Source: Cloacimonetes bacterium UBA3900 | GTDB taxonomy: Bacteria > Cloacimonadota > Cloacimonadia > Cloacimonadales > Cloacimonadaceae | Assembly: GCA_002391675.1 (NCBI GenBank) | Contig: DGFM01000052.1 | Location: forward strand, 1-43,436 | DNA: 43,436 nt | Direction of reading: 5' to 3' | Shown here: piece by piece, positions 16,405 to 24,554 of the stretch | How positions within the stretch are numbered: position 1 is the first letter of the stretch | Layout of the letters: every line of letters starts with the position of its first letter | Translations under genes and position numbers: made by a program | Notes under the pieces: model-generated | Database searches by the model: none | Told to the model about the DNA's origin: nothing | Seen by the model: the letters and a program-made list of their open reading frames with translations, nothing else

Positions 16405-16569
16405 GACGAGAAACCTCTTGACTTATTCTACCGGTGTAAAAACAATGCTGAACTCAGTGACATTGTTTCAAATGCGGTTGGAGCACTGAAGACTCATGAT
16501 TTGTGCAAGTCATTGATAACGCAGGGCAGTGAAAGTTCTGCCTTGTTTGAATTCCATAATGCGGAGTAA
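16405..16569 (+). pseudogene. Possible 3' gene remnant
   Basis: An open frame of 54 codons plus stop with no start codon, entered directly after a TAA. It reads as protein-like, for example LFYRCKNNAELSDIVSNAVG and LKTHDLCKSLITQG, ending FEFHNAE. It looks like the tail of a gene truncated near the repeat element. I do not recognise the family. Confidence 0.35.
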
Positions 16570-16603
16570 AAAAGTGATCAAACTGGAGTTAATTCTGTTT
16601 AAC

Positions 16604-16612
16604 TGCTATACA
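16604..16612 (+). promoter_or_regulatory. Extended -10 promoter candidate
   Basis: TGCTATACA, an extended -10 element, 37 nt upstream of the start of the large island gene. No good -35 is visible. Confidence 0.35.
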
Positions 16613-16648
16613 ACATAAAGAAGAACACCATGGAGAGAAATTTAGAAT

Positions 16649-19600
16649 ATGTTTCAAGTAACAAGTACCGATATTCAACAATGGGCATCCACAAGAGCAA
16701 GCCAATCTCAGCTTCCTGACTTAGTCAGAAGATTGATACTTACTACTATTGATTATAGGGATATTGACAACATAGCTTTCCCTTGTGGAGACGATATCAG
16801 CAACCCAGGCTATGATGGAGTATTAGCAACCAGAAGCTCAAACCCATACGTCCCTGTGGGGAATTCTGTTTGGGAGATGAGTGTGCAAGAAGATACTAAA
16901 AGAAAAGCAGATTCTGATTACCAAAAAAGAACCGCAGATAACCCGAATCGTGAGGCCACTTTCATCTTCGTGACGGCACGCAAATGGAGCAATAAAGAGG
17001 CATGGGCAAGCGAAAAAACTGCTGAAGGAGCATGGAAAGAAGTTAGGGTATATGATGCTACCGATCTAGAGTTATGGCTACTGTCATCATTCCCTGCGAA
17101 ACTCTGGTTTTTGGAGTTAATCGGCAGATACGATAATAACATTGAAACACTTGAAAGCTACTCTAAGCGTTGGATGTCGTCGTTCAAAATAGAACTCCCC
17201 CTCGAAATAGCATCAGTCGGACGAGAGACCAGCATTACATCAATGCATTCGTTTCTCCTGAGCGAAAACCAAACCCAAAGAATCAGTTCGATAACAAAAG
17301 ACGAGTCTGTGATATTCTTGTACGCAGCGATTCTTGCCTTGTCTGACGCAAAATCAAGAAATGCACTTCTATCAAAAACTGTGGTTGTAAGGGCAAAGGA
17401 ATCACTCGGACACCCGGATATTGAATCAAATCAAGGATTGATAATAGTACCAGTGTTTAACAACATCCAAGGTTTAGAATACAAAAAGGGGTTCCGATAT
17501 ATCGTCCCTCTAGATCCTAGTAATCTATTTGAAAGTAGTGCGGTTCCTTTGTCCCGTATTGGTACTCAAGCACTGAGCCAACAGCTTGAAAAGGCGGGAT
17601 TATCAAAGAGTAAATCTGGCTTATTAGCAAAGAACTCGGGAGGACGTCTCAGCATTCTAAGAAGATTAATGGACCCTATTTGTTTACCAGAATGGGCCCA
17701 GAATGATCAAAGCGGAATCAGACAAGTTATTCCCATAATGTTAGCTCAATACTGGGACACAAAATACTCTGGTGATAGTGAAATGATTTCACGACTTGCA
17801 GGAATGACCTCTAATAAATATGAAAACATTCTGACACTATTATTAAATTTACCAGATAGTCCCGTGATCAAAACCGGCAGCTTATGGTGCGTCAATTCTG
17901 CTCTCGATTGCTACCTGTCTTTTATGTCGTATATAAGCAAAAGCGACTGGGAAGAATTTCAGAAAGTGGTATTAACAGTCCTTACTGACAGAGATCCAGC
18001 TTTGGATATTGAGCCAGAGAAGCGTTGGTCGGCTGCATTGTACAATAAAACATGGAAGTTTTCAAAAGAATTTAGGAGCGGTCTTGCCCAATCGCTGATA
18101 TTAATATCAATCTTTGGAGAACGGTCAGGTACTTTTCCACTATCAAATCATTCCCAGTATATTGATCATATAGTGAAGCAAGTTTTAACCGGTGCAGATA
18201 GGGAGTTGTGGTACTCCTTAGGTGAAGTGCTACCCTTATTAGCGGAGGCATCTCCTAGAGCATTCATGCAAGCGGTAGAATCTTCATTATCATCCGAAGA
18301 GAAGCATATCATGGGTGTGTTCGTTGAGTCGGATGACGTCCTTTTTTCCAGCAGCAAGCATCATCATTTGCTATGGGCTTTAGAAGCATTGGCGTGGGAT
18401 ACAAACTACTTTAAAAGATCAGTGAAAGCCCTATGTGATTTATCCCAACTTGACCCTGGAGGCAAGACATCAAACAGGCCATTCAATAGCCTTATTTGCA
18501 TCTTCAGATTATGGATGCCTCAGACAGAGGTATCTTTTGCTGTCAGATTCAAGGTACTGAAGGAAATTACCATCGCATATCCCGATGTTGGATGGGATTT
18601 ATTAGTATCACTTCTTCCGAAATCACATGATATGGGTTCTTATAGCTACAGATATAAATGGAGAGAGTTATCATGCCAGTCAGATTCTAAGATTACAACA
18701 TCTGAGCTGTTTGAAAGCGTTTGTGAAACTGTTGATTTGATACTACCCATGTCAGGGACATCTGCTGATAGGTGGGTAAAACTAATTGAATCATATACTT
18801 ATTTACCCAAAAAGTGCCAAGAATCTTTATTAACGTACTTTAACAGCAGAATATCTGAAGTTGAAGACAAAGATTCCCACATTGCTAATAAACTAAGATG
18901 CATCATATCCAGACATCGTAGGAATAAATCAGCTCAGTGGGCCATGACAGAGGCGGATATCAAGCCTTTAGAAGATTTATACAAACAGCTTGAACCCACT
19001 TCGGTTGCAAGATTTAAGTACCTATTTAACGACTGTTATCCCTATCTAATAGATGGAAGAAGTTCCAGGAAGGATGATGGCGCATATCTTGATCAGTTAA
19101 GAAATACAGCAATTGAGGACATAACCCAAGAGTATGGATTATCGGGGATCTTTGAACTCAGTAGAATTGTTAGTTCACCAACAATAATAGCAAACTCGGT
19201 TCCGCTGAAATTCATTACAGAAAATCTGAACCTAATCCTTGAAAACCTTGACTCAAAATGCAGTAGAGAAGTGAGTTTCTGCCAGAAATTATTACGGAGA
19301 GGATGTGAAAACCACGGCAAGAATTGGGCAGAAAACATTATAACCGACACGATCAACGATAACTGGAATCATAACAAGTTTGTCAACTTGCTGTTAAGCT
19401 TCCCATCAGAAAGATGGCTTTGGAGCTTGGTTGAGGCTACTGATCATGTGGTTCAAATAGAGTACTGGCAGAGAGCACAAGTATTTCACCACGGAAAGCC
19501 AACTGATGACATTCAATATGCTGTCGGTAGGCTGCTTCACTCCAGAAGAAGCTGTTCTGCCTTAAGACTGGCGCACTCCGCAGAGAGAAACTTGCCAGTA

Positions 19601-20425
19601 ACCTATGTTGCTCAAGTCTTGGAGATAGCAGCAACTACTATATGCTCAGAGCCAGGGGATACCGCGATTCGATATTTTATTGCAGGGCTTATCGAGAGTG
19701 TTCAATCATCACAAGAGATTGAACGAGCAGTAAAAATGAAGATAGAAGGGCTGTATCTCTCTTTGCTAACGTCGTTGGATGATACAAATGGTCCCAAAAC
19801 GCTACATGAAGAAATGTCCAATGATCCCAGATTTTTCGTTCATGTCCTTTCTATGACTTGCAAGCCAAGAATTGATGACAACACACAAGAGGATAAAGAT
19901 TCGACAAAAGAACCAAAAAAAACCTCTATAGATGGAGCCGCTAGAGTGGCTCTTGACCTACTGTTTTCATGGCAGTTAATTCCCGGTAAGACACCTGAGG
20001 GTTCAATAGACGCTTCAAGGTTAATACAATGGATAGACGAAGTAATCGAATTAACAAAGGAACAAGATTACCATAAAATTGCCCTATGCCGTATCGGCAA
20101 CGTATTGTCATACTCCACAGGTGAAGCAGATGGCCAGTGGCCATGCAATAGTGTCTGTGAAGTGCTTGAATACTACAGTGATACTCAAATTGATCAAAAC
20201 TTCATAATTGGTGTTTTTAATCAAAGAGGTACGTTTAGCAGAGATTTGTTCGAAGGAGGCACCCAAGAAAGAACACTTGCCCGAAAATACAGGAGATATG
20301 CATCACAAGTAATGGGCACTTATCCACGAGTAAGTGATATATTGAATGAAATAGCTGATGAATATGAACTCGATGCTAAAAGAGCAGATGAAGAAGCTGA
20401 AAAGAATAGAATCGAATATGGATAA
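16649..20425 (+). CDS. Large STAND-like protein with PD-(D/E)XK-like N-terminus, putative defence protein
   Basis: A 1258-residue protein of unknown function, lower in GC than flanking genes. Residues about 20-160 look like a Mrr-type nuclease fold: Asp56 in GYDGVL, Glu76 in SVWEMSVQED, Lys84/Lys86, the core strand ATFIFVTARKW (103-113), then VRVYDATDLELWL. Next comes a segment arranged like STAND NTPases (SVGRETSI at 189-196, a YIVPLDP strand near 284, VPLSRIG at 299-305, GGRLSILRR at 331-339), but no Walker A (GxxxxGKS/T) or Walker B is present. The remaining 850 residues appear alpha-helical without recognisable repeats. The architecture recalls Avs-like antiviral sensors that have lost ATP binding. 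GGAGA is 13 nt upstream of the ATG. The nuclease assignment is tentative. Confidence 0.65.
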   Translation: MFQVTSTDIQQWASTRASQSQLPDLVRRLILTTIDYRDIDNIAFPCGDDISNPGYDGVLATRSSNPYVPVGNSVWEMSVQEDTKRKADSDYQKRTADNPNREATFIFVTARKWSNKEAWASEKTAEGAWKEVRVYDATDLELWLLSSFPAKLWFLELIGRYDNNIETLESYSKRWMSSFKIELPLEIASVGRETSITSMHSFLLSENQTQRISSITKDESVIFLYAAILALSDAKSRNALLSKTVVVRAKESLGHPDIESNQGLIIVPVFNNIQGLEYKKGFRYIVPLDPSNLFESSAVPLSRIGTQALSQQLEKAGLSKSKSGLLAKNSGGRLSILRRLMDPICLPEWAQNDQSGIRQVIPIMLAQYWDTKYSGDSEMISRLAGMTSNKYENILTLLLNLPDSPVIKTGSLWCVNSALDCYLSFMSYISKSDWEEFQKVVLTVLTDRDPALDIEPEKRWSAALYNKTWKFSKEFRSGLAQSLILISIFGERSGTFPLSNHSQYIDHIVKQVLTGADRELWYSLGEVLPLLAEASPRAFMQAVESSLSSEEKHIMGVFVESDDVLFSSSKHHHLLWALEALAWDTNYFKRSVKALCDLSQLDPGGKTSNRPFNSLICIFRLWMPQTEVSFAVRFKVLKEITIAYPDVGWDLLVSLLPKSHDMGSYSYRYKWRELSCQSDSKITTSELFESVCETVDLILPMSGTSADRWVKLIESYTYLPKKCQESLLTYFNSRISEVEDKDSHIANKLRCIISRHRRNKSAQWAMTEADIKPLEDLYKQLEPTSVARFKYLFNDCYPYLIDGRSSRKDDGAYLDQLRNTAIEDITQEYGLSGIFELSRIVSSPTIIANSVPLKFITENLNLILENLDSKCSREVSFCQKLLRRGCENHGKNWAENIITDTINDNWNHNKFVNLLLSFPSERWLWSLVEATDHVVQIEYWQRAQVFHHGKPTDDIQYAVGRLLHSRRSCSALRLAHSAERNLPVTYVAQVLEIAATTICSEPGDTAIRYFIAGLIESVQSSQEIERAVKMKIEGLYLSLLTSLDDTNGPKTLHEEMSNDPRFFVHVLSMTCKPRIDDNTQEDKDSTKEPKKTSIDGAARVALDLLFSWQLIPGKTPEGSIDASRLIQWIDEVIELTKEQDYHKIALCRIGNVLSYSTGEADGQWPCNSVCEVLEYYSDTQIDQNFIIGVFNQRGTFSRDLFEGGTQERTLARKYRRYASQVMGTYPRVSDILNEIADEYELDAKRADEEAEKNRIEYG

Positions 20426-20473
20426 CCCTCTTATTGGGCAACTACATTTATTGCAGTAGACCTAAAAATACGA

Positions 20474-21679
20474 TCAATGTATAGCCTTGTTAAGCTTGAA
20501 TGTGTCGACATCTACTTTCCATTTTGATTCATGATACACGAGTTTTATTATGTCGCAGTTACTGACATCGTAAGACCTGTAATCATCTATCTTACCGTCA
20601 ATAAGATCAGAAACAATTAACCTGATTAATGATCTGTGGGAGACTGCAATTATTGCATCACCAAGCTGGTAAGTCTTTTTAATCCTAGCAAGAAATCTTT
20701 GGATCCTTTTCAATGCATATTTGGGGTCTTCTCCCCCCTGAGGCAGATTGTTTATTGGGTCTTCATTCCATCTTTTGTACAGGTCGGATTGCCTAATCTC
20801 GCTTCTGCTTTTACTCTCCCACTCTCCATAATCCAACTCCATTAAATCAGGGTCTTCAAGATAGTCTTCCAGTAAGGAGCTGCAAACAATTTGAGCAGTT
20901 TTAACCGCTCTGCCGGCCGGGCTGGTATAAACTGCTGTGATCCATATACCAACGAAAGTGTCGTATAATTGTGTTGCTTGCTTAACACCTGTAACAGTTA
21001 GATCTGAGTCTGTTCTACCAACTATCACTTCGTTCCCAGCCTCTGTTTCTGCATGTCTGACCAAGTATACGACAATCCTGTCATTTTCTTTACCAAATCT
21101 TATTATATCGCGCGGTTCTATCGGTTCGTGCCTATAAGAAGGCACAAGCTTTCTCCATGGGAGCTTGTCTTTTATTTTATCATATTTGCTCGTGGGTCTA
21201 CCAACATAATGAATAACTTCCTTACAAACATCTGTTTTTAAGAATACTGCTTTTTTTATCTCTTTGGCGCCCAATTTATTCAGGTACTGTTGATAGCACA
21301 TCATAGTGTTACCTGTATTTGCATCTCCCGCTACCAGCAGTACTTTTGTGAGGTAGTATGAAGGGATTTTAGGTCTGAACAACATACTGTCAGACCTTCT
21401 TTCATTGTCCAGATGTTTCGTGTACACTCTATCAATGACCACAACAGGACTTCTTCCTACACAGCTTGAAATCAGAGAGCCGTATATTGCCCCTCCCCTT
21501 CCTATACCCAATACCAAAGACGGTATATAGTTATCACTGACCAAGTCCATAGCAGTTTTCTTAGCTGCACGCGCCATTTGCTTCCAGGTAATATGTTCTT
21601 TTATCGATGTTGCAACCTTCTTGCCCGCGGCAAGTACGGGAGCTAAGATACCTATTATTCCTGCGATAACAGAGAACAT
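20474..21679 (-). CDS. Membrane-anchored phosphoribosyltransferase-histidine phosphatase fusion
   Basis: A 401-residue fusion. Residues 2-19 form one membrane helix. Residues about 30-160 are type I PRTase-like: LVLGIGRGGAIYGS (56-69) and the PRPP-loop equivalent VLLVAGDANTGNT (113-125), where the usual acidic pair is replaced by Ala117-Gly118, so activity is doubtful. Residues about 200-390 are a histidine phosphatase with Arg208-His209 in VRHAETEAGN, Arg257, His348 in SHRS and acidic ELDYGEWE. That catalytic set is complete. The ATG at 21679 is chosen with GGTGG upstream; a GTG five codons earlier is possible. It follows a 32-codon gene and converges with the large gene. Substrate unknown; a nucleotide or phosphoribosyl compound is the natural guess. 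Confidence 0.75.
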   Translation of the reverse strand: MFSVIAGIIGILAPVLAAGKKVATSIKEHITWKQMARAAKKTAMDLVSDNYIPSLVLGIGRGGAIYGSLISSCVGRSPVVVIDRVYTKHLDNERRSDSMLFRPKIPSYYLTKVLLVAGDANTGNTMMCYQQYLNKLGAKEIKKAVFLKTDVCKEVIHYVGRPTSKYDKIKDKLPWRKLVPSYRHEPIEPRDIIRFGKENDRIVVYLVRHAETEAGNEVIVGRTDSDLTVTGVKQATQLYDTFVGIWITAVYTSPAGRAVKTAQIVCSSLLEDYLEDPDLMELDYGEWESKSRSEIRQSDLYKRWNEDPINNLPQGGEDPKYALKRIQRFLARIKKTYQLGDAIIAVSHRSLIRLIVSDLIDGKIDDYRSYDVSNCDIIKLVYHESKWKVDVDTFKLNKAIH

Positions 21680-21696
21680 AACTTCACCACCCACAA

Positions 21697-21795
21697 TTAT
21701 TTCTTACGGTTTCTTGCTAATCTGAGTTTGCTTTTGGCACATCCAAGGTGTTGGTGCAACTTCCAAACCAAGGTCTTTACAGTTTTCAAGGACAT
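21697..21795 (-). CDS. Small basic protein, 32 residues
   Basis: MSLKTVKTLVWKLHQHLG and a Lys/Arg-rich tail. It has GAGGAG exactly 6 nt upstream of the ATG and a good promoter 50 nt further up, and ends 17 nt before the PRTase-phosphatase gene. Amphipathic and strongly basic. It may be a small partner, a toxin-like peptide, or a leader peptide controlling the next gene. No homology recognised. Confidence 0.45.
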   Translation of the reverse strand: MSLKTVKTLVWKLHQHLGCAKSKLRLARNRKK

Positions 21796-21844
21796 TTAAC
21801 ACTCCTCATTATTTGTAATTTGCCCAAAGCTAAAGGGCCTGCTT

Positions 21845-21873
21845 CTTTTATTTTGCTTAGTGATATTTGTCAA
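21845..21873 (-). promoter_or_regulatory. Sigma70-like promoter of the small gene/PRTase-phosphatase operon
   Basis: On the - strand: TTGACA, a 17-nt spacer, TAAAAG. Predicted leader about 40 nt before the GAGGAG ribosome site. Confidence 0.55.
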
Positions 21874-22210
21874 GTATTTTTTACCCCCTTGTTGCTGCAA
21901 TGGAATTATGCCCTGCAAATGAAGAATAGCTGATGGTGCAGAATCCGATTATTCGTATTTTGCTTCGAGGGATATGGGCTTGTTGAAAGGGTTGACCATC
22001 CTTCGGGGATCCTCCTCGCTCTGGCGGCACAATCAACAAATGAAGCCATAACTTCTTGATAATAGCTAGGTAACGTGATTTGATAAATATATCCATCTCT
22101 TTGTTGAAGTGTACTACATAGATGAACTTCCCCAATTCAATTCCACATCTTTGTCAAATCGTCGTAAAAATGCCGCATCAAAGAGAATAAGAAAAGAATC
22201 AATATTGTGC
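21874..22210. other. Intergenic, no gene assigned
   Basis: About 340 nt between divergent promoters. It includes a GC-rich patch around 21995-22030 (GGGGATCCTCCTCGCTCTGG) that contrasts with AT-rich flanks and may be another genomic repeat, present once in this window. A 5' part on the - strand (22135-22010) reads as protein-like but lacks a convincing start. Confidence 0.4.
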
Positions 22211-22239
22211 TTGACAAAACTGATTCCTTCATAGACAAT
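22211..22239 (+). promoter_or_regulatory. Candidate promoter for the four-helix membrane protein
   Basis: TTGACA (22211-22216), 17-nt spacer, GACAAT. A perfect TATAAT also occurs at 22282-22287 but without a -35 at the right distance. Confidence 0.4.
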
Positions 22240-22366
22240 GCTACTTAGGAAAATTGCAAAGATGTGATGGTAAGAGATTAATATAATTCTCAATCAATAA
22301 TACAGACGATGTTTGGAGATGGTGCCAACTTCGCATATTAACATCAATACAAGAAGGAGATGTAAG

Positions 22367-23086
22367 ATGGAAAAAGAAAAAGGACAAGAAGCAGAGTCAA
22401 ATTACACGGGGAATGACGGCAATAGTGACAAAGCCCCCCAGAAACTAAGAGTTGAAGTAATGTTGGAGGAATACAAGTATCTGACGACAGAGTTGGCAAG
22501 AAACCAAAAATCACAGAGGTCTATGATTGGCGTGGGATTAGCAGCAGCAGCACCTGTCGTGACCATAGTAACCTATTTCAAGCAAGAGGAACTGTTTGAA
22601 CACCATGACACTATACTGACATTGTTGTTTTCTGTAGCTCTGTCATATGCCATGATGGCGATCATATACTTGGGGTTTGTTAGGGGCACATTAAGAATAT
22701 CTCAGTATCTTAACCAAGTACTAATACCGGACGTCAACAATGCTGCTGGCGCAGAGTCAGAGCTGGAATTGTTGAAGTGGGAATCTTATCTAAGCAAAAA
22801 CATCAAGCAGGGAAGATTTGAAGAACTGGTGGGATTCTGCTTTCACACTGGTGGTGAGTTAATATCATTGTTATCTCCATCAGTGTTCTCTCTGGTTTTG
22901 GCCATCTTACAGGGAGCAAAATGGAAATACTTTTCCTATCCTATCTATTGGATATTCTTCGGGATTGTAATACTACAATACGGATTTGTAGTCTATTACT
23001 CTGTTAAAACAGTGAGGCAGGCAATATTTGTGGATAAAGACCCCCAAGAAAAAGGAGGTTCATCAATATCAAGGCTTAATACATAA
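22367..23086 (+). CDS. Four-helix integral membrane protein, putative island effector
   Basis: A 239-residue protein of unknown function. The ATG at 22367 has AAGGAG 7 nt upstream. The N-terminal 45 residues are polar and acidic, then LRVEVMLEEYKYLTTELARN forms a likely coiled-coil helix. Membrane segments are predicted at about residues 53-72, 85-108, 163-186 and 197-218, in two pairs joined by a 55-residue soluble loop (about 109-162). The layout of an EYxxLxxE helix followed by paired membrane helices resembles uncharacterised bacterial membrane proteins. AT-rich like its two island neighbours. A pore-forming or membrane-sensing role is only a guess from context. Confidence 0.65.
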   Translation: MEKEKGQEAESNYTGNDGNSDKAPQKLRVEVMLEEYKYLTTELARNQKSQRSMIGVGLAAAAPVVTIVTYFKQEELFEHHDTILTLLFSVALSYAMMAIIYLGFVRGTLRISQYLNQVLIPDVNNAAGAESELELLKWESYLSKNIKQGRFEELVGFCFHTGGELISLLSPSVFSLVLAILQGAKWKYFSYPIYWIFFGIVILQYGFVVYYSVKTVRQAIFVDKDPQEKGGSSISRLNT

Positions 23087-23469
23087 TTCACTGGCCTCGT
23101 CCATTAAATACGCAGATTATTCTCCAGAGATTGGCCTTTTTTACTTTAAATCCTTGCGCAAAACCGACGCTCTCCTCAACCTTTGACTTTTCACCTCGCC
23201 CCTCCCTCCCTCGGATTTCCCCCGCGCTCGCTTGCGTAACTCTCGGGTTTTCCTTGGCTTACTTGTCGATCCCAAAGGAGACCCACAGGAGGGCCTAAGG
23301 GAGGCCGCATCAAATCGACGTTTTAGGAGGCGGATTTGTTTGCAGAAAACAGGGGCGCAAGTCAAATATTTCAGCGAGGCTGGCTTATCCGGGTGGTGGA
23401 TTTCGGGCAAGAGCACCTACCAAATCAGTAGGAGATTGACCTCAAAAAAGGGAAACTTAAAACTTATTG
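23087..23469. other. Intergenic region with strand-asymmetric GC-rich block
   Basis: No convincing gene. From about 23180 to 23330 the - strand is purine-rich (GAGGGAGGGAGGGGCGAGG), and the block contains short inverted repeats such as GCGGCCTCCCTTAGGCC. GC content jumps relative to the island gene ending at 23086, so this block probably marks the island's right border. Small overlapping frames lack ribosome sites. Confidence 0.4.
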
Positions 23470-23497
23470 TTGACAAGAAATGGCTCTCGGTTATTTT
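23470..23497 (+). promoter_or_regulatory. Promoter for the lipoprotein gene
   Basis: TTGACA (23470-23475), 16-nt spacer, TATTTT (23492-23497). The leader of about 140 nt ends in AAAAGGAGG. Confidence 0.45.
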
Positions 23498-23646
23498 GCA
23501 TCATATATACTTTCGTGAGGTAAGAGATGAAGGAAAAAACCGTTGTTAGTGCGCTTGGATGCCGGCTGTCGGCACCGTTTGTTTTTATAACCCGATTACA
23601 GGTCTATTAATCAGCTCGTTAAAGCAATCAAAAGGAGGTAAACCCT

Positions 23647-24174
23647 ATGCTTAAGAAGCTTTCCAGATTTACACCGGTTTTGGTGGCACTCATGATGCTT
23701 TTTACCATTTCTTGTGATGATTCCCCGCCTTTGACGCTGGTGGACAGCGATGGGAACGGGGTGGTTCATCTGGGCCCGGACCCGAATATCATGGGCAATA
23801 CGGAGATATTTTTCATTCCGGGCACCATCCAGGGTTCGGCCATCTGGGTCATCAACGGCCCCGGCGCCAACGTGGGCCTGGATATCCGGGATAGGAGCAA
23901 CAGCTCATTTATCTATTTTGCAGATAGTTACATCAAGAAAGAGGAGAATGTCGCTCAGACCGGCACGCAGATTCCCTGGAACCGCTGGATGCGCGTGAGG
24001 CTGGTGGTCTACAAGTCCGGACTTTCCGGCACCATCGTTCAGTTCATCAACTTTTTGGGCCTGGATTTCTTCAGCAGCCTGGAAGATTACATGATCGAGC
24101 AGGTCTATATCAACGACGTCTATCTGAGCAGCACATCCGGCGTTTACAAGACCGAACCCATACGAATAAAGTGA
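23647..24174 (+). CDS. Lipoprotein of unknown function
   Basis: A 175-residue predicted lipoprotein. The signal sequence LVALMMLFTISC places the lipidated cysteine at Cys23, followed by DD. The mature part is beta-rich (AIWVINGPGANVGLDI, YMIEQVYINDVYL) with no recognised domain. AAAAGGAGG lies 8 nt upstream. The next gene starts 9 nt after the stop, so they are probably co-transcribed. Asp residues after the cysteine could favour retention in the inner membrane if an E. coli-like rule applied. Confidence 0.75.
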   Translation: MLKKLSRFTPVLVALMMLFTISCDDSPPLTLVDSDGNGVVHLGPDPNIMGNTEIFFIPGTIQGSAIWVINGPGANVGLDIRDRSNSSFIYFADSYIKKEENVAQTGTQIPWNRWMRVRLVVYKSGLSGTIVQFINFLGLDFFSSLEDYMIEQVYINDVYLSSTSGVYKTEPIRIK

Positions 24175-24182
24175 GGTGAAAG

Positions 24183-24404
24183 ATGATTACGGTCCAAGTT
24201 ATTTCCAGATTGACGGGGAAACCCTTGAGCAGCAAGAGAGTGTATGTCTATTTTTCGGGACTGCTGCGCGGCGGTTTGGAGGGATATACCAATAGCAACG
24301 GCGAAGTGCACCTGAATGCAGACCCCGGTGAGGGCGAGGTTTACGTCAGCGGCACCAAGGTACACAAGGGACATTTAAGCGGCAGAGTTGTCGTGTATTC
24401 ATAG
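24183..24404 (+). CDS. Small Ig-like/carboxypeptidase-regulatory-like protein
   Basis: A 73-residue protein that looks like one small beta-sandwich: ITVQVISRLTGKPLSSKRV, TNSNGEVHLNADPGEGEVYV, and a final GRVVVYS. The T(N/D)xxGxVxL pattern resembles carboxypeptidase-regulatory-like or CNA-B folds. There is no signal peptide, which is odd for such a fold, so it may be cytoplasmic. GAGGTGA precedes the ATG, and the gene follows the lipoprotein closely. Function unknown. Confidence 0.6.
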   Translation: MITVQVISRLTGKPLSSKRVYVYFSGLLRGGLEGYTNSNGEVHLNADPGEGEVYVSGTKVHKGHLSGRVVVYS

Positions 24405-24430
24405 GCGGCTCAGCCCGCCACCTTCTTTTT
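24404..24430 (+). terminator. Weak terminator-like hairpin
   Basis: GGCGG (24404-24408) and CCGCC (24415-24419) followed by ACCTTCTTTTT. The stem is only 5 bp and starts at the stop codon. Confidence 0.35.
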
Positions 24431-24479
24431 GGGGCGCCAGAGCGGATGCCGCGGCTGCGATCGGGTAAAGGATTTTGCT

Positions 24480-24512
24480 CCCCCGATAGTAATATGGGTA
24501 GAAAAGGTTATC
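24480..24512 (+). promoter_or_regulatory. Conserved upstream element of first DUF4139 gene
   Basis: CCCGATAGTA then GAAAAGGTTATCTTA. The same arrangement stands before the second paralogue (25968-25999: CCCGATAGTA, then GAAAAAGATTATCTTA). It is conserved outside the coding region and lacks TTGACA, so it may be a shared non-standard promoter or operator. Confidence 0.4.
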
Positions 24513-24554
24513 TTAATCTTAAGAGAATCCGATTTGAAACATAAGGAGTATCCC

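Noticed and set aside
21881..22135. 84-residue frame on the - strand (GKFIYVVHFNKEMDIF...)
   Set aside because: The first half reads like a protein, but the start would be TTG with a poor ribosome site, and the second half runs into a GC-rich repeat-like patch. It may be a remnant; not strong enough to call.
23232..23549. 105-residue frame upstream of the lipoprotein
   Set aside because: Covers the strand-asymmetric block and the predicted promoter, has Arg-rich composition typical of chance frames and no ribosome site.
24429..24554. 42-residue extension of the first DUF4139 protein
   Set aside because: It would precede the signal peptide and covers the conserved upstream element; AAGGAG points to ATG 24555.
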